A stretch of 64,000 nt of DNA from the NCBI GenBank assembly GCA_902363455.1, contig CABJAC010000002.1, positions 258,265 through 322,264 on the forward strand, given 5' to 3'. The notes beneath the pieces are model-generated. The model had not been told where the DNA came from and did not search any database. It saw nothing but the letters and a program-made list of their open reading frames with translations. Both the position numbers and the translations under genes were made by a program. Source of the stretch: Caryophanales bacterium. Lineage in GTDB: Bacteria; Bacillota; Bacilli; Exiguobacteriales; Exiguobacteriaceae. Positions within the stretch are counted from its first letter, which is position 1, and every line of letters starts with the position of its first letter. Below are positions 43,410 through 52,346 of this stretch, in pieces.

Positions 43410-44596
43410 TTCGTAATCCCCCAAGCATCGAGGGCGACACGTAATTCCTCGTGCCGGTGGCCGGCACTTGTCAGTGATTCACCGGCCAGTGCTGCGTCGA
43501 GTGCCTGGCGGAAAGCGGTGACTCCGGCCGCAGCACCTTGCGGATGACCGTGGACACCGCCACCGGCATTGATGACGGAATCGACGCCGAAATCATGAAC
43601 GAGCTGGGCGACGAGACCCGGGTGGATTCCGGCGGACGGGACCGGGAGAATCGTTTTGGTCTCACCGATTCGGGTCGCTTCGACGGCAATCCCGCGAGCC
43701 AAGTCTTTGGCGAGGGCGACATTCCCGTACGGCGACGGGAACAACGTCAAATCGGCACCGGCAATCCGCGGCAACGTTCCGAGCAGGACCGGGGCGGCAA
43801 TTCCGTACTCGGGACTTGCAATCAAGGCACCGCTCAACGCCGGGTGATTAAAGATCGGGACCGGGATTTCCGGATCGGCTGCCAGTTCCCGCAAGACGTC
43901 GAGTCCGTATGTAAACGTGTTGAGCAGGAGGGCTGTCGCTCCGGCTTCGACCAGTCGTTTCGCCTGTTCTTTCAAGCGGAAGACCGGCCCACTCAACGTA
44001 ATCGCATAAAGGGCCCGTTTACCGGTCCGTTCATAATGCGCATCGAGGACTTCCCGTCCGATCCGCGCCCGGTCGATGGACGGTGTCAGCGGATTGTCGT
44101 ATAAAATCTCGTCATCCTTGACGAGATCAATCCCGCCGGCAAGCTGGGCTTCGAGTTGTTCCCGTAAAAAAACGAGGTCCCGTCCGATGACACCTTTAAA
44201 GATGCTCATCAACAGAGGACGGTCATGGACTTGGATCAATTGGCGGACGCCCTCGATGCCGAATTTAGCACCGGGAAAATCCGGTGTGAACGTAGCGGGA
44301 AGTTGAAGATCCGTCAGTTTGATTTGACCGTCGAGCGACAGCTTACCGAAGACGGTCGTCAAAATCGCCGAAAAGTCCCGTGAGACGTTGTGTTCCGGAT
44401 AACGGATCGTGACATACCCTTTTCCGTCATGTTCTTCCGTATGGACGACTTGTCCTTTAAAGGATTCAAGCTGTTGTTGTTCCAAATGATTCAAATCGGT
44501 CCATGAGCCGACCGTCAGACCGAGGGCGATTTGCTCTGCCCGTTTTGGTAACTGATCGGTCACGCCGAGTTGGTAAGTTGCGGTAATGTACGCCAT
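43406..44596 (-). CDS. mtnW: 2,3-diketo-5-methylthiopentyl-1-phosphate enolase (RuBisCO-like)
   Basis: 396-residue RuBisCO-like protein with metal-site lysine, Asp and Glu in GGIDLVKDDEIL near 150-160 and the phosphate-binding glycines in INAGGGVHGHPQGAAAG near 340. It enolises the diketo compound and does not fix CO2. It is the first gene of a four-gene operon whose leader carries a SAM-I riboswitch. GGGAGAGACG precedes the ATG. Confidence 0.94.
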   Translation of the reverse strand: MAYITATYQLGVTDQLPKRAEQIALGLTVGSWTDLNHLEQQQLESFKGQVVHTEEHDGKGYVTIRYPEHNVSRDFSAILTTVFGKLSLDGQIKLTDLQLPATFTPDFPGAKFGIEGVRQLIQVHDRPLLMSIFKGVIGRDLVFLREQLEAQLAGGIDLVKDDEILYDNPLTPSIDRARIGREVLDAHYERTGKRALYAITLSGPVFRLKEQAKRLVEAGATALLLNTFTYGLDVLRELAADPEIPVPIFNHPALSGALIASPEYGIAAPVLLGTLPRIAGADLTLFPSPYGNVALAKDLARGIAVEATRIGETKTILPVPSAGIHPGLVAQLVHDFGVDSVINAGGGVHGHPQGAAAGVTAFRQALDAALAGESLTSAGHRHEELRVALDAWGITK

Positions 44597-44630
44597 GATC
44601 GTCGTCTCTCCCTTGTTAAAAAATACAAAA

Positions 44631-44659
44631 ATGGTCCCTCGTCAATGACAAGAGACCAT
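44631..44659 (-). terminator. Riboswitch terminator before mtnW
   Basis: Minus-strand ATGGTCTCTTGTC pairs with GACGAGGGACCAT, followed by TTTTTG and TTTTTT. Confidence 0.85.
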
Positions 44660-44676
44660 GAAAAATTGCGCGTGGA

Positions 44677-44776
44677 CTCTTATCTGTCAGCGTATTAGCT
44701 GCAAGAATTAGCACCGTGCCAAGTGGTCGGTTGCTGCGACATCGTAGGGCTTGTCCCTCCGTCTGCTCTTGATAAG
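44677..44776 (-). promoter_or_regulatory. SAM-I riboswitch controlling mtnWXBD
   Basis: Minus-strand CTTATCAAGAGCAG, GGAGGGACAAGCCC, CGATGTCGCAGCAACC, GGTGCTAATTC and the closing GATAAGAG are the S-box landmarks. A terminator follows toward mtnW. High S-adenosylmethionine should switch the salvage operon off. Confidence 0.93.
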
Positions 44777-44919
44777 AATTGGATGAAATTGTGAAATCTA
44801 ATTGCAATTTTTACACGAGATTGGTTACTTGTCAAACTATATTTTGAAAACTTATTTTTTTGAAAATACTTCTTCTATAGACGGTAGCATTTTTGCATCC
44901 ATTTCACTAAAAATTGGAA

Positions 44920-44949
44920 TTGACAGAGGGTGGTCGGCGCACGTAGTAT
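44920..44949 (+). promoter_or_regulatory. Sigma-A promoter of the mtnK operon
   Basis: TTGACA at 44920 and TAGTAT at 44944 with an 18-nt spacer, about 40 nt upstream of the plus-strand riboswitch. The central stretch 44777-44919 of this 571-nt divergent gap is AT-rich and otherwise featureless. Confidence 0.75.
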
Positions 44950-44986
44950 TCAAATCAACATCAAACCACACGACAACTACATATGA

Positions 44987-45090
44987 CTCTTATCGTGAGT
45001 TGGCAGAGGGAATTGGCCCGAAGACGCCGCAGCAACCGACCATCCGGCACGGTGCTACATCCAACAGACATTCGTCTGAGAGATAAGAGG
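44987..45090 (+). promoter_or_regulatory. SAM-I riboswitch controlling mtnKA and the ABC transporter
   Basis: CTCTTATC ... GATAAGAG close P1, with GCAGAGGGAATTGGCCCG, GAAGACG, CGCAGCAACC and CGGTGCTACATCC inside. It is followed by a terminator at 45106-45140 and then mtnK. Confidence 0.93.
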
Positions 45091-45105
45091 ACGGAGTATT
45101 CTACT

Positions 45106-45140
45106 GCGCCTCTTTTCTTTGACGAAAAGGGGCGTTTTTT
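45106..45140 (+). terminator. Riboswitch terminator before mtnK
   Basis: CGCC-TC-TTTTC pairs with GAAAA-GG-GGCG around TTTGAC, followed by TTTTTT. Confidence 0.85.
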
Positions 45141-45167
45141 CGTGTGATCATCAAGGGGGAAATCAGA

Positions 45168-46337
45168 ATGGGATATCAAGCATTTACAGTACAGGACGCC
45201 ATCGACCGGGTCCGGACACTCGGTCTGATCGGTAATGAACCGGTGACAGCAGAAGAAATCGGCGACGGCAATTTAAATCTTGTTTTTCGGATTCATGCGG
45301 GGAACCAGCAGCTGATTTTAAAACAAGCGTTACCGTATGCGAAAGTTGTCGGTGAAAGCTGGCCGCTGTCGCTCGAACGGGCATGGATTGAACAGTCGGC
45401 GTTAAAAGAATTCGCAAAAGTCGCGATTCCGTTTGTCCCGCGTGTTTATCATGCGAGCAAAGAAGAAGCTTTTACGGTGATGGAAGACTTGTCTCATCTG
45501 ACGATCGTCCGGGCTGGATTGCTCGACGGGGAAAAGTATCCGTTGCTCGCAGAACACATCGGTTCGTATTTGGCCCGGACGCTATTTTATACATCGGATT
45601 TTGCTCTCGGACCAGTTGCGAAAAAACAGATTGCGCGTCAGTACTACAATCCGGATCTGTGCGATATCACGGAAAAACTGATTTTCACAGATCCGTTTTA
45701 TGATGCGGAAACGAACGCGGTCGAAGCGGGGCTGGAAGCAGAAGTCGACCGATTATGGCAGGATGCAGAGCTGAAACGCGAAGTCGCGAAACTGGAGACA
45801 CTCTTCATTACGAAAGGTGATGCGTTATTGCACGGTGACTTACATACCGGAAGTATTTTTGCTTCAGCTGACGAAACGAAAGTCATCGATCCGGAGTTCG
45901 CGTTTTACGGACCGTTTGGGTTTGATGTCGGACAATTCATCGCGCATCTCTGCTTTGCAGCTTACCCGAATTATGCTGAGTTACGGGAAGCACGGGTCAA
46001 GGATATCGATACGTTTTGGCTGACATTTGCTTCGACGTTCAAGGCGTTGTGGGAGCGGGAAGCGGTGGAACCGTTCCGTTCAGCGGACGGTCTCGTCGAG
46101 GATGTCCTCAGTACGATTTTACAAGATGCGCTTGGATTTGCCGGATGTGAGTTGATTCGCCGGACGATCGGACTGGCACCGGTCGCAGACCTCGAGAACA
46201 TCACGGACGTGCAGGAACGACTCGAGCGGAAACGCCATGCGTTACGGCTTGGGACGGCGTTGATCAAACGCCGGACAGAATGTAAGACGTTTACGGATCT
46301 GCGGAACTTTGACGTGACGGAGGAACTCAGCCGATGA
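45168..46337 (+). CDS. mtnK: 5-methylthioribose kinase
   Basis: 389-residue kinase of the choline kinase-like fold with GDGNLNLVFRIH near residue 30, the catalytic loop ALLHGDLHTGSIF near 223 and the metal-binding VIDPEFAFYGPFGFDVG near 243. It phosphorylates methylthioribose to MTR-1-P. AAGGGGG precedes the ATG at 45168. First gene behind the plus-strand SAM-I riboswitch, coupled to mtnA by ATGA. Confidence 0.95.
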   Translation: MGYQAFTVQDAIDRVRTLGLIGNEPVTAEEIGDGNLNLVFRIHAGNQQLILKQALPYAKVVGESWPLSLERAWIEQSALKEFAKVAIPFVPRVYHASKEEAFTVMEDLSHLTIVRAGLLDGEKYPLLAEHIGSYLARTLFYTSDFALGPVAKKQIARQYYNPDLCDITEKLIFTDPFYDAETNAVEAGLEAEVDRLWQDAELKREVAKLETLFITKGDALLHGDLHTGSIFASADETKVIDPEFAFYGPFGFDVGQFIAHLCFAAYPNYAELREARVKDIDTFWLTFASTFKALWEREAVEPFRSADGLVEDVLSTILQDALGFAGCELIRRTIGLAPVADLENITDVQERLERKRHALRLGTALIKRRTECKTFTDLRNFDVTEELSR

Positions 46338-47380
46338 GACCATTCGTTCAGAGCATCATCTATGAAAACGGGACGGTGACGATCTTGGACCAAACCCGTC
46401 TCCCGGAAGAAGAACGGTATGAAGTCATTCACGATTTGGCGCAGGCGATTGAAGCAATCAAACAACTGCGTGTCCGGGGGGCGCCGGCAATCAGTCTATT
46501 CGGTGGTTTCGTCCTCGTGCAGGAAGCGTTTCGGACGACAGGGTCGCTTGACGAAGTGAAACAGGAACTGTTGACGGTGTCGGCCCGATTACTGGCCACC
46601 CGGCCGACCGCCGTCAATTTGCGGAACGTCCTCGACGAACTGAATCAGCTCATCGTTTCGGCAAAGACGCTTGCAGAACTGCCGAAACGTCTGGAACAAA
46701 AAGCAGTGGCGCTTTATGAAGCGGATGCCAAGACGTCACGGCAAATCGGCGTGCATGCCTTGGAGTTGTTTCAGGCAAATGACCGGGTGTTGACGATTTG
46801 TAATGCCGGATCGATTGCGACAGCGGCTTACGGAACGGCACTGGCCCCGTTTTATCTCGCCAAGGAGCAAGGTATCCCGTTATCCGTCTATGCGTCGGAA
46901 ACACGGCCTTTGTTGCAGGGAGCTCGTTTGACGACATGGGAGTTGCAACGGGCAGGGATTGACGTCACCTTGATCACGGACAATATGGTCGCGCATACGA
47001 TCAAGGAAAAGCAGATCACCGCCATCATCGTCGGAGCGGACCGGATTACTCGGAACGGGGATACAGCCAATAAAATCGGGACGTTCCAGCTGGCGTTACT
47101 CGCACGTGCCTTCGGAATTCCGTTTTACGTCGCCGCACCGCTGTCGACGTTTGACTTAACGAGTTTATCAGGCGACGAGATTGAGATCGAAGAACGGGCA
47201 GCGACGGAAGTGACGCAGTTTGCCGGACAGGTGACGGCGCCTGCGGGGGTACCGGTCTTTAATCCGGCGTTTGACGTGACACCGCACGAACTTATCACTG
47301 CCATCATCACGGAACTGGGCGTCATCGAACGACCGAGCGTGGAAACGATCGAACAGACGGTAGGACAACAGACCATTTAA
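46334..47380 (+). CDS. mtnA: Methylthioribose-1-phosphate isomerase
   Basis: 348 residues, related to eIF2B alpha: RVRGAPAISLFGGF near residue 49, the catalytic Cys in ILTICNAGSIAT-type VLTICNAG near 153, and a catalytic Asp in VGADRITRNGDTANKIGT near 235. It converts MTR-1-P to methylthioribulose-1-phosphate, the substrate of MtnB in the divergent operon. Confidence 0.95.
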   Translation: MRPFVQSIIYENGTVTILDQTRLPEEERYEVIHDLAQAIEAIKQLRVRGAPAISLFGGFVLVQEAFRTTGSLDEVKQELLTVSARLLATRPTAVNLRNVLDELNQLIVSAKTLAELPKRLEQKAVALYEADAKTSRQIGVHALELFQANDRVLTICNAGSIATAAYGTALAPFYLAKEQGIPLSVYASETRPLLQGARLTTWELQRAGIDVTLITDNMVAHTIKEKQITAIIVGADRITRNGDTANKIGTFQLALLARAFGIPFYVAAPLSTFDLTSLSGDEIEIEERAATEVTQFAGQVTAPAGVPVFNPAFDVTPHELITAIITELGVIERPSVETIEQTVGQQTI

Positions 47381-47399
47381 ACAGACAGGGGAGATCCAG

Positions 47400-48482
47400 A
47401 TGAAAAAATTAGCATTTGCTGTACTTGCACCGGCGGTCTTGCTGGCTGCTTGCGCCAATAGCGAAGCGACACCGACGAAAAAAATCAGCGGTGTTCCGGA
47501 AAGTGTCCAAGGAGACGTCAAGATTGCCGTCATCCGCAATCTTGCGTCCGATGATCATACGAAACAATTTTTGGACGGTGCCCGGTCGGAAGGGGAAGCG
47601 CTTGGTTTTAAGGTCAACACGTTCATCTCCGAAGGCAATGACGTCAAGTTCAAGGAACTGGTGGCACAAGCCGTTCAGCAGGATTATGACGGACTGATCA
47701 TCTCGCACGGAAAAGAAGATTATGCCTATGACATGATCAAGCCGGCAATCGACAAAGGGATTAAGGTCGTGACCTTTGATACGGTGACGAAGAAAAAAGA
47801 CCAGACGTTAAAAGGCATCACAGAGACATTCCAAGATGATCACAAACTGGCGCAACTTTCACTCGATGAAGTGACAAAAGTGAAGGACGACAAGCCGGTC
47901 CGGGTCATCAAATTATGGTTTGGTCCGGGATTTGCACCGCTGGACCGCCGTCAGGAAATCTATAAGACGTATGAAGCCGACGGCAAAATCAAGACGCTTG
48001 AAACGGTTGGACCAACGAACTTCCAGGATGTCCAAGGCGATATTGCGACGAAGATGAACGCGATTCTCGCCAAATATCCGAAAGGAAGCATCGATGCCGT
48101 CTGGGGAGCGTGGGATGAAGTGGCCAAGGGCGCCTATAAATCCTTAAAAGATAACAAACGTCAGGAAATCCCGTTGATTTCAATCGATGTCTCGAACCAA
48201 GACATTAACTTGATGCGTGAGAAAGGCAGCAACTGGGTGTCGACGAGTGCCGTCGATCCCCACTTGATCGGACAGACGGATATGCGTCTGCTGGCGAAAA
48301 AACTGGCCGGTGAAAAAACACCGGACAGCTTTGACCTGGATGCTAAATTAGTCGAGCAAAAGGCGCTCAAAGCAGATACGACGATGTACAATCTCGATAC
48401 GATCATCAAAGGCTGGAGCACGTCCGAGAAATTCAACGAACCTTGGATGGAAAAACTGCGGAAAGCGAACGCTTCGAAATGA
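47400..48482 (+). CDS. Sugar-type ABC transporter binding lipoprotein, candidate methylthioribose receptor
   Basis: 360-residue RbsB-like periplasmic-binding-fold lipoprotein. The lipobox LLAAC ends at Cys18, then VKIAVIRNLASDDHTKQFLDG begins the first lobe, GLIISHGKED is near 100 and AVWGAWDEVAKG near 237. It is encoded directly after mtnK-mtnA, behind the same SAM-I riboswitch, and linked by ATGA to its ATPase. By context it should bind methylthioribose or a related salvage sugar; this is inference. Confidence 0.85.
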   Translation: MKKLAFAVLAPAVLLAACANSEATPTKKISGVPESVQGDVKIAVIRNLASDDHTKQFLDGARSEGEALGFKVNTFISEGNDVKFKELVAQAVQQDYDGLIISHGKEDYAYDMIKPAIDKGIKVVTFDTVTKKKDQTLKGITETFQDDHKLAQLSLDEVTKVKDDKPVRVIKLWFGPGFAPLDRRQEIYKTYEADGKIKTLETVGPTNFQDVQGDIATKMNAILAKYPKGSIDAVWGAWDEVAKGAYKSLKDNKRQEIPLISIDVSNQDINLMREKGSNWVSTSAVDPHLIGQTDMRLLAKKLAGEKTPDSFDLDAKLVEQKALKADTTMYNLDTIIKGWSTSEKFNEPWMEKLRKANASK

Positions 48483-49999
48483 CACAGTCCGATGTGATCA
48501 ACCGGCTCGAGATGCGCGGGATCTCAATTGAATTCCCGGGTGTCAAAGCGCTGGATGAGGTTGATTTTTCCGTGCGCCGCGGGGAAATTCATGCGCTCGT
48601 CGGAGCGAACGGAGCCGGTAAGTCGACGCTGATGAAAGTATTGGCGGGAGCGCATACGTCGTATGACGGGACGATTTCGTTTGAAGGCGTGCCGTTGACG
48701 ATCGATTCGCCGCGTGCCGCCAAACAGGCGGGGATTGAAATCGTCTACCAAGAGGTCGATACGGCACTGATTTCGTACTTGACGGTCGCAGAAAATATTT
48801 GTCTCGATTTGTTGACGAACGGACAGCTCAAAGGGGTCATCCGGCAACGGCGTTTTGAACAGATTGCACTGGAGGCGCTCGGGAAACTCCAGTCTTCCAT
48901 CGATGTCCGGCAACGGGTCAGTGAACTGCGTCTTGCCGACAAGCAGTTGGTCTTGATCGCCCGGGCACTCGTCCAAGACAGCCGTTTTTTAATCCTGGAT
49001 GAACCGACGGCTCCGCTCAGTCAGCGAGAGACGGAACACCTGTTTCGGATCATCAAGGAACTGGCGACGCGTGAACAATTGGGCGTGATTTTCATCTCAC
49101 ACCGCCTTCAGGAGTTGTTTACAATCTGTGAGTCGATTTCCGTCATGCGTGACGGGAAACTGGTCGCCCGGCAAGCACTGGTCGGACAAACGAAAGAGAC
49201 GATCGTTGAACAGATGCTCGGAAGACGTTTGCAGCAGACGGATCGGCAAACCCGACCCGTTGGACAAGCGCTGCTCGAACTCGATCAAGTATCGGTCACG
49301 GGACAGCTGGATCAGCTGTCATTGACGGTCCATGCAGGTGAAGTGATTGGAATTGCCGGACTTGTCGGAGCGGGAAAAACCGAGCTCTGTAAGACGATTT
49401 TTGGAGCGATTCCGACTGCGGCAGGACAGATTCGAGTAGCAGGTGAACCGGCAAATATCCGGTCGCCGCACCAAGCAGTCAGCCACGGGATTGGTCTGGT
49501 CCCGGAAGAACGGCGGAAAGAAGGCATCCTTGTCACGGATTCGATTTACCAAAACATGACGGCGGCGAGCCTCAAACAATTCGTCAATCGGTTCGGCTGG
49601 GTCCAGACCGGTCAAGAACGGACTGCCGCCAACGAGATCATCAAACGATTGGCTATTAAATCAACAGATGAAACGCAACGCGTGGCAGGACTTTCAGGCG
49701 GGAATCAACAGAAGGTCGCGATCGGGAAGTGGCTGCTCGCCGACGCATCGGTCCTACTGCTCGACGAACCGACGAAAGGCGTCGATGTCGGGGCGAAACG
49801 GGAAATCTTCCACGTGATTCATCAACTAGCCGAACAGCAAAAAGGGATTCTGTATGCTTCCAGTGAATTTGATGAATTGCTGACGGTGACGGATCGGATT
49901 TATGTCATGTATGACGGCAAAATCGTGTTTGAGACCAAGACCTCGGAGGCGACCGAAGAGCAATTACTGTTATACGCGACAGGGGGGACAACGTCATGA
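48479..49999 (+). CDS. Sugar-type ABC transporter ATPase (RbsA-like), candidate methylthioribose importer
   Basis: 506 residues with two fused ABC domains. The first has Walker A GANGAGKST near 41 and Walker B FLILDEPTAPLS near 170. The second has the degenerate Walker A GLVGAGKTE near 300, signature LSGGNQQK near 400 and VLLLDEPTKGVDVG near 428. This is standard for RbsA-type importers. The start at 48479 overlaps the receptor stop by ATGA. Confidence 0.9.
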   Translation: MTQSDVINRLEMRGISIEFPGVKALDEVDFSVRRGEIHALVGANGAGKSTLMKVLAGAHTSYDGTISFEGVPLTIDSPRAAKQAGIEIVYQEVDTALISYLTVAENICLDLLTNGQLKGVIRQRRFEQIALEALGKLQSSIDVRQRVSELRLADKQLVLIARALVQDSRFLILDEPTAPLSQRETEHLFRIIKELATREQLGVIFISHRLQELFTICESISVMRDGKLVARQALVGQTKETIVEQMLGRRLQQTDRQTRPVGQALLELDQVSVTGQLDQLSLTVHAGEVIGIAGLVGAGKTELCKTIFGAIPTAAGQIRVAGEPANIRSPHQAVSHGIGLVPEERRKEGILVTDSIYQNMTAASLKQFVNRFGWVQTGQERTAANEIIKRLAIKSTDETQRVAGLSGGNQQKVAIGKWLLADASVLLLDEPTKGVDVGAKREIFHVIHQLAEQQKGILYASSEFDELLTVTDRIYVMYDGKIVFETKTSEATEEQLLLYATGGTTS

Positions 50000-51021
50000 A
50001 CGAAGTATTGCACGAACCAAGCACGGAACAGGACCGACAACCGGACCGACAACCGGCCGGTAAACGAATATTACGCTTTTTAAATGATTGGGGGATCGTC
50101 CTCGCAATCCTCGCACTTATCTTCTTTTTTGCCATAACGGCACCGAGCTTTTTACAAGGGGCGAACCTGGTCAACATTTTACGCAGCATCTCGATCGTGA
50201 CGATTATTGCGATCGGTTTGACCGTCTCGCTGACCGTGAACGGTTTTGATCTATCGGTCGGTTCAACCGCGACATTTGCCAGTTCGCTCGTCGTATCATT
50301 TTTTGTCTGGTACAGCCTTCCGCTTGGTCTGTCGATTGGCTTGGCGATTTTGATTGCCTTAAGCGTCGCGCTGGTGAACGTGCTGTTGATTGTTAAGTTC
50401 AAGATTCCCGACTTATTTGCGACACTGGCGACGATGTTCATTTTTGAAGGAGTGGCGATGACCTACACCGGCGGCGGATCGATCAGTGCCGGGATGCCGC
50501 GATTCGACGGGACACCGACGGTCGGAATGATTCCGGAAGGGTTTTTGACGATCAGTCAGGCACCGTGGATTATTTTCATCATGTTGGTCGTCGTTGCGGT
50601 AACGCATCTGTTTTTAAACCACACACGACATGGTCGCTTCTTATACATCATTGGCGGAAATCCGGAAGCGGCACATTTGACAGGGATCCCGGTGCAACGT
50701 TACCGGGCGCTGGCCTATGTAATTGCCGGGGTGCTCGCAGCGGTCGGAGGTATTCTGCTCGCTTCACAAGTCGGCTCGTCGCAGATTAACGCCGGATCCG
50801 GCTATTTGATGCCGGCGGTCGCAGCAGCGTTCATCGGTTCGTCGTTTGCTGGACAAGGGAAACCGAACGCTGTCGGTACACTGGTCGGAGCCTGCTTGGT
50901 CGGGGTGCTCGAAAACGGACTGGTGATGTTATCTGTCCCTTACTATTCCTTGAATATCATCAAGGGAGCTGTCTTGGCACTGGCTTTAGCCTCGACCTAT
51001 TACCGCTATCAGAAAAAATAA
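49996..51021 (+). CDS. Sugar-type ABC transporter permease (RbsC-like), candidate methylthioribose importer
   Basis: 341 residues with eight to ten membrane segments, RbsC/BPD_transp_2 family: GFDLSVGSTATFASSLV near 85, LTGIPVQRYRALAYVIAGVLA near 230 and GSSFAGQGKPNAVGTLVGACLVG near 280. A hydrophilic N-terminus of about 30 residues precedes the first helix. It overlaps the ATPase gene by ATGA. One permease gene implies a homodimeric channel. Confidence 0.9.
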   Translation: MNEVLHEPSTEQDRQPDRQPAGKRILRFLNDWGIVLAILALIFFFAITAPSFLQGANLVNILRSISIVTIIAIGLTVSLTVNGFDLSVGSTATFASSLVVSFFVWYSLPLGLSIGLAILIALSVALVNVLLIVKFKIPDLFATLATMFIFEGVAMTYTGGGSISAGMPRFDGTPTVGMIPEGFLTISQAPWIIFIMLVVVAVTHLFLNHTRHGRFLYIIGGNPEAAHLTGIPVQRYRALAYVIAGVLAAVGGILLASQVGSSQINAGSGYLMPAVAAAFIGSSFAGQGKPNAVGTLVGACLVGVLENGLVMLSVPYYSLNIIKGAVLALALASTYYRYQKK

Positions 51022-51039
51022 TCAAAAAAGTAGGTTTAA

Positions 51040-51283
51040 CTTCTAATAGAATCGGTAATATTCAGTATATGAAAGGATGGTGATGCACATGAATGATTAC
51101 CAATGTATAGGGAACGATCGCATGTCGCTTCGAGGAGAAGAGGATCACCGGACTTGACGAAGGCAACATGACAATAGACACGAAGTGATTCGTGTTTTAC
51201 GTGCAGATTGCACGGCTCAAGAACGGTTTACGAGATGTGATCGTTCCTGAAAGCAGGAAGGGGGAGTCGCGAACAGCGACCCC
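51040..51283 (+). ncRNA. Unassigned structured RNA with terminator
   Basis: The gap after the permease gene folds on inspection. GGAACGATCGCAT (51111-51123) pairs with ATGTGATCGTTCC (51234-51246), 13 bp with one G-U. Inside are two perfect hairpins, ACACGAA-GTGA-TTCGTGT (51178-51195) and CGTGCA-GAT-TGCACG (51200-51214). A terminator, GGGGGAGTCGC/GCGACCCCCC then TTTT, follows at 51250-51282. It fits no riboswitch class I know. It is either an independent small RNA or a leader of the moxR operon; the rest of the gap (51284-51389) shows nothing clear. Confidence 0.55.
51083..51157 (+). CDS. Possible 24-residue leader peptide
   Basis: An ATG at 51083 (or 51089) behind AAAGGATGGTG opens a short frame encoding a 24- (or 22-) residue polar peptide ending EEDHRT. 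It overlaps the 5' arm of the long helix described for 51040-51283, so translation would open that helix. There is no recognisable homology, and the frame may be fortuitous. Confidence 0.25.
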   Translation: MHMNDYQCIGNDRMSLRGEEDHRT

Positions 51284-51389
51284 CCTTTTGTGCGTATTCA
51301 GCCACCCGTATTCCTTTAAAAGAAACAGCGGATATGAGATGATATAAAAAGTCAGAAAATTCAACTACTAAATAGCAAGGGGCCAGACA

Positions 51390-52346
51390 ATGCGAACATA
51401 TACAAAGGAGATTCAAGCGATCATCGACAACGTAGAAAAAGTAATCATCGGCAAAGAAAATGTGATTACGCAATCCTTAGCAGCATTACTTGCCGGAGGG
51501 CACGTGTTACTGGAAGACGTACCAGGTGTCGGGAAAACGATGCTTGTTCGGGCGTTCAGCCGTTCGATTGGTTTGACGTTCAAACGGGTTCAATTTACAC
51601 CCGATCTGTTGCCGTCTGATTTGACGGGCGTATCCATGTATAATCAAAAAACGAGTCAGTTTGAATACCGGCCGGGTCCTTTGATGGGAAACATTGTCCT
51701 GGCGGATGAAATCAACCGAACATCACCCAAAACGCAATCAGCGTTACTGGAAGGGATGGCGGAAGCGAATGTGACGGTCGATGGAGAGATTCATACGCTT
51801 CCAAATCCCTTTTTTGTCATGGCAACGCAAAATCCGATTGAACATGAAGGAACGTATCCACTCCCGGAAGCCCAACTCGACCGGTTTTTAATCAAGGTCA
51901 AGATGGGGTATCCGGATTTCCAACAGGAAATGAAACTGTTGACGCGGTTTGAACGGGACGAGCCGATCGAGACACTTGAATCGGTCATCACCCGCGATGA
52001 ATTATTACGCATGAAGGAAGAAGTAAAGGCCGTTCATGTCTCGCAACCGGTCAAAAAATATATCGTTCAACTGGTCCAGGCGACACGCAGTCATGCGTCG
52101 TTGTATCTAGGGGCAAGCCCACGGTCTTCGATTGCCTTGATGAAGGTGGCGCAAGCCTGGGCTTACATGGAAGGACGATCATTCGTCTTGCCGGATGACG
52201 TGAAAGAGCTGTTAACGCCCGTACTTTCACACCGTCTGATCTTAACAGCGGATGCCCGTTATCACGGACAGACGGCAGAACGTATTTTGGAACAGGTGAA
52301 AAAAGAAGTCGCCGTGCCGATTCAGCAAGATGTGGAGTCCTTATGA
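51390..52346 (+). CDS. MoxR-family AAA+ ATPase
   Basis: 318 residues with Walker A LLEDVPGVGKTMLVRAF near 48, Walker B IVLADEINRTSPKTQSALLE near 108 and sensor MATQNPIEHEGTYPLPEAQLDRF near 145 (split). MoxR ATPases act as chaperones with VWA or DUF58 partners, here encoded next. The start follows AAGGGGCC. It is the first gene of a three-gene ATGA-coupled operon. Confidence 0.92.
   Translation: MRTYTKEIQAIIDNVEKVIIGKENVITQSLAALLAGGHVLLEDVPGVGKTMLVRAFSRSIGLTFKRVQFTPDLLPSDLTGVSMYNQKTSQFEYRPGPLMGNIVLADEINRTSPKTQSALLEGMAEANVTVDGEIHTLPNPFFVMATQNPIEHEGTYPLPEAQLDRFLIKVKMGYPDFQQEMKLLTRFERDEPIETLESVITRDELLRMKEEVKAVHVSQPVKKYIVQLVQATRSHASLYLGASPRSSIALMKVAQAWAYMEGRSFVLPDDVKELLTPVLSHRLILTADARYHGQTAERILEQVKKEVAVPIQQDVESL

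Noticed and set aside
51250..51283. Terminator simply ending the ABC transporter operon
   Set aside because: It lies 230 nt after the permease stop and directly follows a long paired RNA structure, so it more likely belongs to that RNA.
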